NCBI RefSeq assembly: GCF_035917975.1
Contig: NZ_CP109130.1
Span: 3,534,001 to 3,598,000, forward strand
Direction of reading: 5' to 3'
DNA from: Streptosporangium sp. NBC_01756
GTDB taxonomy: Bacteria; Actinomycetota; Actinomycetes; Streptosporangiales; Streptosporangiaceae
DNA: 64,000 nt
Shown here: positions 7,836 to 15,324 of the stretch, in pieces
How the letters are laid out: each line of letters starts with the position of its first letter
How positions within the stretch are numbered: the first letter of the stretch is position 1
Notes under the pieces: model-generated
The model's input: the letters and a program-made list of their open reading frames with translations, nothing else
Database searches by the model: none
What the model was told of the DNA's origin: nothing
Program-made: the position numbers and the translations under genes

Positions 7836-8141
7836 TCAGGCGAGAATGCGGTAAGCGCCGAGAACGTCGAATGGCTGAGGTGTCGCGCCTGTCCCCACCG
7901 CCCACTTGGCCACGGTCGCTTGCAGCCGGCGCGCCGCTTCAATGCCGGGCAGCGGATTCTCGACTCCCTCGTCGAGGTCCAGCAGGGCGATGAATTCGGT
8001 GCTGCCGGCCTGACGCAGGTACGCATACCGGATGCCTTCCGGCCGTTGCGCCTCCACCGCCGCGAAGGCCGCCTCGATTGCGTCGACCAGCTCCGCGACA
8101 CCTTCGTCGGCCACCTGGTAGCGAATCATCAGGACAGGCAT
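7836..8141 (-). CDS. Antibiotic-biosynthesis-monooxygenase-like (dimeric alpha-beta barrel) protein
   Basis: The 101-residue protein has a pattern expected for a dimeric ferredoxin-like fold (MPVLMIRYQVADEGVAELVDAI ... EFIALLDLDEGVENPLPG). Such proteins include small cofactor-free monooxygenases, but the active-site residues cannot be verified from sequence alone. The start at ATG 8141 is supported by AAGGGAG eight bases upstream; the frame runs open beyond it. It forms an operon with the DoxX gene and is divergent from a LysR regulator, which probably controls both. Confidence 0.65.
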   Translation of the reverse strand: MPVLMIRYQVADEGVAELVDAIEAAFAAVEAQRPEGIRYAYLRQAGSTEFIALLDLDEGVENPLPGIEAARRLQATVAKWAVGTGATPQPFDVLGAYRILA

Positions 8142-8167
8142 GGGATCTCCCTTTATTTTTGGCTTGG

Positions 8168-8181
8168 CGAGCTGCTGCTCG
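8168..8181. promoter_or_regulatory. Candidate LysR operator
   Basis: CGAGC-TGCT-GCTCG is a short inverted repeat in the 106-bp region between the monooxygenase-like gene and the divergent LysR gene. LysR proteins usually bind interrupted palindromes in such positions. A plain TN11A motif also occurs nearby, so this site is tentative. Confidence 0.25.
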
Positions 8182-8247
8182 TGTGCTGCGTCAACTCTCG
8201 GCGATCCCCGAGCTTGCGTCCAATACCTGCATCTATAACCTGATGGC

Positions 8248-9162
8248 ATGGATGTTGACACCCGGCTGTTGCGCTACTTCGTCGCCGTGGCGGAGGAAGG
8301 GAGCCTCACCCGAGCCGCAGAACGACTGTTCGTGTCACAACCGGCGCTGACCAAACAGATCAAGCAACTGGAGACCCAGCTCGGCGTGCCGTTGTTCACC
8401 CGGTCCCGGGCCGGCATGGCCCTGACCGAACCGGGACAGGCCCTGGTGACGCGGGTGCCCGCTCTGCTGGTCGACTGGGACCGGGCGCTGCGGGAGACAA
8501 AGAGCATGGCCGGCCGAGCGGCCCGTGTGCTGCGGGTCGGATTCGTGGCCAGCGCCGCCAACGAAACCACCCAGCAGATCATCGCGACGTTCGCCCGCCG
8601 TCGGCCGGGCTGGAGGGTCGACATGCGGCAGGCGGCGTGGTCGAACCCGACCGCCGGGCTCGCCCGCGGAGACGTCGACGCCGCTCTGCTGCGGCTGCCC
8701 TTCCCAGGCCAGGACGCTCTGCGAGTGGAGGTGCTGTTCAGCGAGCCCCGTTGGGTCGCGCTCCCCACAGCCCACCCGTTCGCCACGCGTGACCAGATCC
8801 CTTTCCGGGATCTGTGGGAGGAGCCGTTCGTGGCAGCCCCACCTGAAACAGGCTGGTGGCGGGAGTACTGGCTGGCCGCCGACGAACGCGACGGCCACCC
8901 GGTCCGTATCGGCGCCGTCACCGACCAGCCCGACGACTGGCTCAGCGCGATCGCCAACGGCTACGGCATCGCTCTTACCCCCGAATCCTCCGCCCGTTTC
9001 TACGCCCGCCCTGGCATCACCTACCGGCCCGTCAGCGGCGTCAGCCCCAGCCAGGTCGCCATCGCCTGGGCGCCCGCCGACGACACCAACCCCATCGTCC
9101 AGGACTTCGTCCGCTGCTGCCTGGACAGCGAACCACCCAAGCCCGGCGGAACCGTCGCCTGA
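8248..9162 (+). CDS. LysR-family transcriptional regulator
   Basis: The 304-residue protein has an N-terminal winged helix (LLRYFVAVAEEGSLTRAAERL, then VSQPALTKQIKQLETQLGVPLF) and a C-terminal periplasmic-binding-like effector domain from ~90 (VLRVGFVASAANETTQQII). The length and layout are standard. It is transcribed away from the monooxygenase/DoxX pair, the usual arrangement for a LysR controlling a neighbour. The effector is unknown. Confidence 0.9.
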   Translation: MDVDTRLLRYFVAVAEEGSLTRAAERLFVSQPALTKQIKQLETQLGVPLFTRSRAGMALTEPGQALVTRVPALLVDWDRALRETKSMAGRAARVLRVGFVASAANETTQQIIATFARRRPGWRVDMRQAAWSNPTAGLARGDVDAALLRLPFPGQDALRVEVLFSEPRWVALPTAHPFATRDQIPFRDLWEEPFVAAPPETGWWREYWLAADERDGHPVRIGAVTDQPDDWLSAIANGYGIALTPESSARFYARPGITYRPVSGVSPSQVAIAWAPADDTNPIVQDFVRCCLDSEPPKPGGTVA

Positions 9163-9176
9163 CCCGACGCCCAGAT

Positions 9177-9204
9177 GGCGGGGAGGGCCTCAGGCGGCCC
9201 CGCC
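9177..9204 (+). terminator. Possible terminator after the LysR gene
   Basis: GGCGGGG (9177-9183) pairs with CCCCGCC (9198-9204) around a 14-base loop, 14 bp after the LysR stop. There is no T-tract, and the stem is short. Confidence 0.3.
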
Positions 9205-9248
9205 GACGCGCGGCCCTCGCGGATGTGCCGGGTGAGTTCGGTGGAACG

Positions 9249-9863
9249 TCAGAGCCAGCCCGCCTCGGTGGCGATGCGGACCGCATCCGACCGGGTGCGG
9301 GCGTTCAGCTTGGTCACGGCGGAGGCGAGGTAGTTGCGCACGGTGCCGTAGCTGAGGTTCAGGTCCCTGGCGATGCCCCGGGGCGCGGCGCCGGCGCCGG
9401 TCAGGCGCAGCACGTCGGCCTCGCGTTCGGTCAGCGGACTGGCGGGAACGTCGAGCGTGGCGTAGGCGAGCTGCTGGTCGATGACCCGGCGGCCGGCGGC
9501 GACGTCGCGGATGGCGTTCACCAGGTCCTCGGGCCGGGAGTCCTTGAGCATGAAACCGGACACGCGTGCCGCGACCCCGCGCCGCAGGTTGCCCGGCCTG
9601 CCCAGCGCGGTGAGGATCAGCACTCGGCAGACCGGCAGCCGCTCGTACAGCTCGGCCGCGGCAGCCAGGCCGTCGAGCCCGGGCAGGTCGATGTCGAGCA
9701 CGGCGACGTCCGGCCGGTGGGCCAGCGCCGCGGGCACGATCGCGTCGCCCGTCTCCAGGGCGGCCACGACGTCGATGTCCTCCTCATAGCCGAGCAGGGC
9801 GACCAACGCCTCCCGAAGTATCCGGACATCCTCTGCTATGAGAACACGAATCACAATCCGCAT
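9249..9863 (-). CDS. NarL/FixJ-type response regulator (DesR-like)
   Basis: The receiver domain starts at MRIVIRVLIAEDVRILREAL, with the phosphoacceptor Asp in VAVLDIDLPGLDG and the conserved Lys in GFMLKDS. The LuxR-type helix-turn-helix is ASPLTEREADVLRLTGAG ... IARDLNLSYGTVRNYL. Receiver plus HTH without extra domains is typical. Start: the ATG at 9863 fits the family; a slightly longer ORF exists but would run into the neighbour. The partner kinase is the gene starting 23 bp away on the other strand. Confidence 0.85.
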   Translation of the reverse strand: MRIVIRVLIAEDVRILREALVALLGYEEDIDVVAALETGDAIVPAALAHRPDVAVLDIDLPGLDGLAAAAELYERLPVCRVLILTALGRPGNLRRGVAARVSGFMLKDSRPEDLVNAIRDVAAGRRVIDQQLAYATLDVPASPLTEREADVLRLTGAGAAPRGIARDLNLSYGTVRNYLASAVTKLNARTRSDAVRIATEAGWL

Positions 9864-9886
9864 CCTAGGCGTGGTAGACAACGCAG

Positions 9887-11749
9887 GTGACGACAGCGGG
9901 AGGAAACGGACAGACGCTGCTCAGGCCGTCCACGGGCTGGGCTCTCGTGCTCGGCTACATCGCCGTCCTCGTCCCGGCGCGCTTCACGATCGTCGTCGCC
10001 ATGGCGAACGCACGGGGGCAGTCCTCGCCGCTCACCCTGGGGATCTGCCTGGGTCTCATCCTGGCCGTCGTCGTCCTCTTCTCGCTGGCGGCCCGGGGCG
10101 GCCGGCGCGCCGTTCTCGTCCTCGGGGCCGCGACCTTCGGTCCCTATCTGCTCTTTCCCATGCTGTGGGGGCCGATCGCAGGGCCGCTGGCCGCCGCCAT
10201 GCCGCTGACCGTGGCAGGTCCGGCAGGATGGCTGCTGTTCGGCGGGGTGCTGCTGGCCGACACCGTGGTGGGGGCCGTGCTGCACGGCCCCGCCCTCCCC
10301 ACGGTGGTCAGTTTCGTGATCATCGATATGAACATGGGGCTCACGCTGTTCGCCCTGGTACGGCTGGCCGTGCTGCTCACCGAGACCCAGTCGGCCAACC
10401 GGCAGCTCGCCGAACTGGAAGCGGCGAACGAGCGCCTGCGCGCGGCCGGCGACCTGCGCAGGGCCATCGGCGACCGGCTCGCCCGCATCCTGCGGGCGTC
10501 CCGCCGCCGGCCGCTCACCCCCGCCGTGCTCACCGGCATCGCGGAGATCTCCCGCGAGGCGGCCGCGGAGGCCAGAACGGTCGCCGCCGTCCCCCGTGAA
10601 CCGCTCCCCGCGGGTCGGACCGACCTGCCGGACGAGTCGAGGAGGCTCTCGCGGTGGGCCCTCACGGCGATGACCGTCAACATCGCCGTCATCGTGCTCA
10701 ACAATGTCGCCGACAGCGACACCACGACTCCGCGCCAATGGACCGTCGCCGTCCTGGCCGCGCTCATGGCCGTCGCGTTCCAGCTCTACCACGGCGTCCC
10801 CAGGGGTTCGGCGCCTTCGGCCTGGCGCTGGACGCTTCCGCTGCACATCCTCGTCGTCAGCGCCGCCGCCCTCTACCTGGGCGACGGCACCTTGGCGGCG
10901 CTGCTCGGCCTGGCCGTGGCCAACACCCTGCTGTGGCTGCCGATGCGCTGGTCGGTGCCGGCCGTCGCGGTCGCCGCCGTCGCCGCCGGCTTCCTGCTGA
11001 GGCTCTATCCGGACGTGGGCGGCTATGAGCTCTACCAGATCGCCTCGACGATCGGCATCTCCGTCGGCGTGTTCGCCTTCAACCGGTTCCCCGAGGCGGC
11101 CGCGCATCTGCGCGGCCTGCGCATGCAGATCGCCAGGAGCGCCGTGGTCGCCGAACGGCTCCGGGTGGCCAGGGACGTGCACGATCTGCTCGGCTCCACT
11201 CTGTCGGCCATCACCCTCAAGGCCGAACTGGCCCGGCGCGCGGTCGGCGACGACCCCGGCAAGGCGGCGCGCCTGGTGGAGGACGTCCGCCCGCTGGCGG
11301 TGCGGGGCCTGGCCGACGTGCGCTCGATCGCCTCCGGTGGCGCCGAGCTGAGCCTGCGCGAGGAGATCGCGTCCGCCCGCTCGCTGCTCGACTCCGCCGG
11401 TGTCGGGGTCCGGGTGCACGCCGCCGACGTGGAACCTTGCCCGGTGCTGGCCACGGTCCTGCGCGAGGCCGTCACCAACGTCGTCAGGCACTCGGCCGCA
11501 CGGCGGTGCACGATCACGGTGGAGACGGACGGCGGCGAGGTACGGCTGCGTGTCGCCAACGACGGTGTGACGCGAGCCCAGCCGGGGACCGGCGGCAGCG
11601 GGCTGGCGAGCCTGACGTCCAGGGTCGAGTCCGCGGGGGGCACGTTCACGGCGGGCGACGAGGGCGACGGCGCATTCGCCCTCGTCGCGGTGGTGCCCCG
11701 TTACCCCTGGAGGAGACCGGAGAAGAAGGCCCGGACGTCACCCGCGTAG
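9887..11749 (+). CDS. DesK-type sensor histidine kinase with an extra degenerate sensor module
   Basis: This 620-residue membrane kinase has a first half with ~5 hydrophobic segments followed by a coiled stretch (QLAELEAANERLRAAGDLRRA). That stretch aligns with a HisKA_3 helix but lacks the phospho-accepting His. The second half repeats the plan: five more hydrophobic segments, then RLRVARDVHDLLGSTLSAI with the expected His, then an HATPase domain with the N-box LREAVTNVVRH and a GSGLASLTSRVE box. The gene therefore looks like two fused DesK-type modules of which only the second is a kinase. The start is GTG. Its 3' end overlaps the convergent epoxide hydrolase gene by about 49 bp. Confidence 0.85.
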   Translation: MTTAGGNGQTLLRPSTGWALVLGYIAVLVPARFTIVVAMANARGQSSPLTLGICLGLILAVVVLFSLAARGGRRAVLVLGAATFGPYLLFPMLWGPIAGPLAAAMPLTVAGPAGWLLFGGVLLADTVVGAVLHGPALPTVVSFVIIDMNMGLTLFALVRLAVLLTETQSANRQLAELEAANERLRAAGDLRRAIGDRLARILRASRRRPLTPAVLTGIAEISREAAAEARTVAAVPREPLPAGRTDLPDESRRLSRWALTAMTVNIAVIVLNNVADSDTTTPRQWTVAVLAALMAVAFQLYHGVPRGSAPSAWRWTLPLHILVVSAAALYLGDGTLAALLGLAVANTLLWLPMRWSVPAVAVAAVAAGFLLRLYPDVGGYELYQIASTIGISVGVFAFNRFPEAAAHLRGLRMQIARSAVVAERLRVARDVHDLLGSTLSAITLKAELARRAVGDDPGKAARLVEDVRPLAVRGLADVRSIASGGAELSLREEIASARSLLDSAGVGVRVHAADVEPCPVLATVLREAVTNVVRHSAARRCTITVETDGGEVRLRVANDGVTRAQPGTGGSGLASLTSRVESAGGTFTAGDEGDGAFALVAVVPRYPWRRPEKKARTSPA

Positions 11750-12786
11750 ACGTCAGGTGCCGCATGGGCCGCGTAGTGCCCCCCGGTCTCGTACGTGTGC
11801 CACTGCACGATGTTCTTGTGGTCACGTTCGGCGAAGCGCCGGATGGACTGGAAGTCACCCTTGGCCGAGGCCAGCCCGATCGGCGTGGTGGTGGGCTCGG
11901 CCGGCGGCGGCGCGGCCTTGGCGTTCTCGTAGTAGAAGCGGATCGAGGAACCCGCGGTGCCGGTGAGCCAGTAGAACGCGACGTTGGTGAGCACGAAGTC
12001 GTCGTCGAGATCGAGATCGAACAGCTGGACCTGCCAGCCCAGCAGCCCGACCGGCGAGTCGGCGAGCGCGTGCGCCAGCGTCTGCGGCTGCTGCGATTGC
12101 AGGGTGTTGAAGGCGCCCATCTCCTCCCAGAACCGCTGCAGCACCCCCATCGCGGCCTGCTCCTCCTCGGTCATGCCCACGAATTCGGCGGGGTCGCCGG
12201 AAGGGAAGGAGAAGATCTGCGTGACGTGCACGCCTACCACGTTGGACGTGGCGAGGCGGCCGATCTCCGGCGAGACCATCGAACCGCCGTCGTTGCCGAC
12301 CGCGCCGTACCGGTCGTATCCGAGGCGTTCCATCAGCTCCGCCCAGGCCCGGGCGGTGCGTACGGTGCCCCAGCCGCTCTCCGTGATCGGGCTGGAGAAG
12401 CCGAACCCGGGAAGCGACGGGATGACCAGGTGGAAGTCCTTCGACAGCGGCTCGATGACGTCGATGAACTCCACGATCGAACCCGGCCAGCCGTGGGTGA
12501 GGATCAGCGGCAGCGCGTCCTGCTTGGCGGAGCGCACGTGGATGAAGTGGATCCGCTGCCCGTCGATGTCGGTGGTGAACTGCGGGTAGGTGTTGAGCCG
12601 GGCCTCCCAGGCACGCCAGTCGTAGCCGTCGCGCCAGTATTCGGCCAGCCGCCGGACCCGCTCGACGCTCACGCCGTAGGCGTCGGGGACCTCGTCGGTG
12701 AAGCGGGCGAGGTCGAGCCGTGTCTGCAGGTCGTCCAGGTCCGCCTGGGGGATCTCTATACGGAAGGGAGTGATGTCTGAACTCAT
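11701..12786 (-). CDS. Epoxide hydrolase (alpha/beta-hydrolase, EHN-domain family)
   Basis: The 361-residue protein begins with the epoxide-hydrolase N-terminal segment (FRIEIPQADLDDLQTRL, ~8-24; YWRDGYDWRAWEARLN). The oxyanion motif HGWPGS is present, and the nucleophile sits in AVGNDGGSMV, where Asp takes the serine-esterase position, as in epoxide hydrolases. The catalytic His is in GGHYAAHAAPD near the C-terminus. It would open epoxides to diols. The start ATG at 12786 matches family starts. It is convergent with the kinase gene and divergent from the sirtuin gene. Confidence 0.88.
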   Translation of the reverse strand: MSSDITPFRIEIPQADLDDLQTRLDLARFTDEVPDAYGVSVERVRRLAEYWRDGYDWRAWEARLNTYPQFTTDIDGQRIHFIHVRSAKQDALPLILTHGWPGSIVEFIDVIEPLSKDFHLVIPSLPGFGFSSPITESGWGTVRTARAWAELMERLGYDRYGAVGNDGGSMVSPEIGRLATSNVVGVHVTQIFSFPSGDPAEFVGMTEEEQAAMGVLQRFWEEMGAFNTLQSQQPQTLAHALADSPVGLLGWQVQLFDLDLDDDFVLTNVAFYWLTGTAGSSIRFYYENAKAAPPPAEPTTTPIGLASAKGDFQSIRRFAERDHKNIVQWHTYETGGHYAAHAAPDVYAGDVRAFFSGLLQG

Positions 12787-12949
12787 GCCTCCATCCTGGG
12801 GAAAGGCCGTCTGCGCCGGTAGGTCGCCGTGCACCGGCCCGCCGTGCAGAATGCACGGGTGCCGAGACAGCGGCCGGCCGGATCGCCTCCATCACCGCTC
12901 GACGGGGGGCTGCGGCCGTACCGCGCGTCCGGTGGGGCAGCATGTAAGG

Positions 12950-13783
12950 GTGAGCGAGGGGACGAGCGAGCTGGCGGAGCTGTTGGCCGCGGGCGATGTC
13001 GTGGTGCTGAGCGGGGCCGGAATCTCGACGGAGTCGGGAATACCGGACTACCGGGGGTCGAGCGGGGCCCTGCGCCGGCACACCCCGATGACCTACCAGA
13101 CGTTCGTCGGCGACCCGGCCGCCAGGCGGCGCTACTGGGCCCGCAGCCATGTCGGATGGCGGGCGATCACCCAGGCGGCGCCGAACGGCGGCCACCACGC
13201 GGTCGCCCACCTCCAGCGGCGGGGCCTGGTGGGCGGCATCGTGACGCAGAACGTCGACGGCCTGCACCAGGCGGGCGGCGCCCGGGCGGTCGTCGAACTG
13301 CACGGCAGCCTGCATCACGTGATCTGCCTGAACTGCGGTGACCTGAGCCCGCGGGAGGAGCTGGACCATCGCCTGGCGCAGGCGAACCCGCAGTTCGACG
13401 CCCGTGCTCTCGCGGTCAACCCGGACGGCGACGCCGATCTGAGGGACGAGGAGCTCGACGGGTTCCAGATCGTCGGCTGCCGGTCATGCGACGGAGGGGT
13501 GTTGAAGCCCGACGTCGTCTTCTTCGGGGAGACCGTTCCGGCGACACGGGTGCGCGAGTGCTTCGCCCTCGTGGAGGGAGCACGGCTGCTCCTGGTGCTC
13601 GGGTCGTCGTTGACGGTGATGTCGGGCCGCCGGTTCGTGCTGCACGCCGCGAAGCTCGGCATCCCCGTGGCGATCGTCAACCAGGGCCCCACCCGCGGTG
13701 ACCCCTACGCGACGCTCGCCATCGACGCCCCGCTGGGCACCGTTCTCCCGGAGCTGGTCGCCGCGTTGACGCAGGGACCGTGA
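12950..13783 (+). CDS. Sir2-family NAD-dependent protein deacylase
   Basis: The 277-residue sirtuin shows the NAD-binding GAGISTESGIPDYRG motif (~21-35), TQNVDGLHQ, the catalytic His in ELHGSLH, a four-Cys zinc site (CLNC and CRSC) and GSSLTVMSG. The GIPDYRG form and the spacing fit class II (SIRT4-like) sirtuins. The start is placed at the GTG at 12950; upstream in-frame sequence is not coding-like. It stands alone and would remove acyl groups from lysines, coupling enzyme activity to NAD. Confidence 0.9.
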   Translation: MSEGTSELAELLAAGDVVVLSGAGISTESGIPDYRGSSGALRRHTPMTYQTFVGDPAARRRYWARSHVGWRAITQAAPNGGHHAVAHLQRRGLVGGIVTQNVDGLHQAGGARAVVELHGSLHHVICLNCGDLSPREELDHRLAQANPQFDARALAVNPDGDADLRDEELDGFQIVGCRSCDGGVLKPDVVFFGETVPATRVRECFALVEGARLLLVLGSSLTVMSGRRFVLHAAKLGIPVAIVNQGPTRGDPYATLAIDAPLGTVLPELVAALTQGP

Positions 13784-13999
13784 CCACCCGCCGGCGGAGA
13801 AGCGGGCCCCGGCCTGCGCGCGCCCGGCTGACGTCCGAGAGCGAGAAGCCGAGGACGGCTCCGCGACCGAAGATCACACCGGGCAAGCAGGATAAGGGTG
13901 CGATCCCGCTCTTACCGTCAATTTAACGCCTTACATGATCGAATACCGGCAGATTGTTAGTTAAGGTAACGGTGTCCATTCGCTGTTCGAAGGAGCTCC

Positions 14000-15220
14000 G
14001 TGGCCGACACTCCGTTCTCATTCCCTGTTCCCGGTGAGCCCGCCCCCCAGACCCTCGCCCATCTCCGAAAGCTCGGCCCGGTTGTGCCCATCGAGCTTCC
14101 CGGCAACGTCAGAGCGTGGGCGGTGACCAGCCAGGATGCGATCTTCGAAGTCCTCTCCAATGACAACAAGCTGTTCAGCCGGCACCCCCGGCATTGGACG
14201 GACCTGCAGGAGGGGGCCGTCCCGACGGACTGGCCGCTGCGCCCGGTGGTCGAAGGGGAGCACCTGCAGGTGCTGGAGGGCGCGGATCACCGTCGCCTGA
14301 GAGGCCTGATCTCCCGGGCCTTCACCCCGTCGCGGGTCGAAGCGCTGACACCTCGCATTGAGAAGATCACAGCCGAGCTTCTCGACGCCGTGGTGGCGGC
14401 CGGCGACGGAGTGGACCTGGTGTCCGCCTTCACCGAGCCGCTGCCGATATCGGTGATCAGTGAACTGTTCGGTGTCCCCGTGCACGATCGTCCCCGGCTC
14501 CGGAAGTGGACCCAGGTGCTGATCTCGCACACCAGCACCGGCGAGGAGACCGCGGCGGCCAACCGCGACCTGCTCGACTACCTGGGCGAGCTTGTCGAAG
14601 AGAAGCGCCGTACCCCGGGTGACGACCTCACCTCCGGGCTGGTCCGCGTCCATGACGAGGGTGATCGGCTGACCGGCTCCGAACTGGTGGCCATTCTCTG
14701 GCTGATGATCATCGCCGGCCATGAGACCACCGTGCACCTGCTCGGGAACGCCGTCGTGGCGCTGTGCGTCAACCCGGAGCAGCGTGCCCTCGCGCTGGCG
14801 GGCGATCAGTGGCCGCAGGTGGTGGAGGAGGCCCTCCGGAGCGGCTCGACCGTCGTCAGTACCCCGTTCCGGTACGTGGTGACCGACGTGACACTCGCCG
14901 GAGTACCTCTCCGCGCCGGCGAACCGCTGCTCGTGTGCTACGGCGGGGCGGCGACGGACACCGACCGGCACGGTGAGGGGGCGGACCGTTTCGACATCAC
15001 CCGCGAGCAGACCGGGCACCTGGCCTTCGGCCATGGCCCGCACTTCTGCATCGGCGCGCCACTTGCCCGGCTGGAGAGCGCCATCGCCCTCTCCGCGCTG
15101 TTCAACCGGCTGCCCGACCTGGACCTGGCCATCGCCCCTGACGAGGTTCTCTACTCGCCGTCCTTCCTGACCTACGGCCCGCTGGCCCTGCCGGTGAACA
15201 CCGGCGTCTCCGGGAACTGA
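14000..15220 (+). CDS. Cytochrome P450 (bacterial class I, CYP107-like)
   Basis: This 406-residue soluble P450 has the I-helix oxygen-activation motif AGHETT (~238-243), the K-helix EEALR, and the heme loop FGHGPHFCIGAPLARLE with the axial Cys at residue ~350. It needs external ferredoxin and reductase, none of which is encoded beside it. The GTG start at 14000 is preceded by GAAGGAG. The upstream 100 bp is AT-rich for this genome and probably holds the promoter. The substrate is unknown. The next gene, on the other strand, is another P450. Confidence 0.93.
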   Translation: MADTPFSFPVPGEPAPQTLAHLRKLGPVVPIELPGNVRAWAVTSQDAIFEVLSNDNKLFSRHPRHWTDLQEGAVPTDWPLRPVVEGEHLQVLEGADHRRLRGLISRAFTPSRVEALTPRIEKITAELLDAVVAAGDGVDLVSAFTEPLPISVISELFGVPVHDRPRLRKWTQVLISHTSTGEETAAANRDLLDYLGELVEEKRRTPGDDLTSGLVRVHDEGDRLTGSELVAILWLMIIAGHETTVHLLGNAVVALCVNPEQRALALAGDQWPQVVEEALRSGSTVVSTPFRYVVTDVTLAGVPLRAGEPLLVCYGGAATDTDRHGEGADRFDITREQTGHLAFGHGPHFCIGAPLARLESAIALSALFNRLPDLDLAIAPDEVLYSPSFLTYGPLALPVNTGVSGN

Positions 15221-15263
15221 CCGCGGATCAGGTCCTTTCCGGAATCGGTCCGCTACGGCCTCC

Positions 15264-15303
15264 GAGGCCGGGACGAGCCGCCGAGCTCGGCCGTCCCGGC
15301 CTC
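15264..15303. terminator. Bidirectional terminator hairpin between convergent P450 genes
   Basis: GAGGCCGGGACG (15264-15275) pairs perfectly with CGTCCCGGCCTC (15292-15303), a 12-bp stem with a 16-base loop. It lies between the stops of two convergent genes, as expected for a shared terminator. It has no T-tract, which is common in high-GC actinomycetes. Confidence 0.7.
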
Positions 15304-15324
15304 GCCGGCCCGGAGGGCGCGAGG

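Noticed and set aside
13900-13999. Iron-box-like sequence (TTAGTTAAGGTAAC) before the P450
   Set aside because: Only partial match to the DmdR consensus and no dyad symmetry of useful length.
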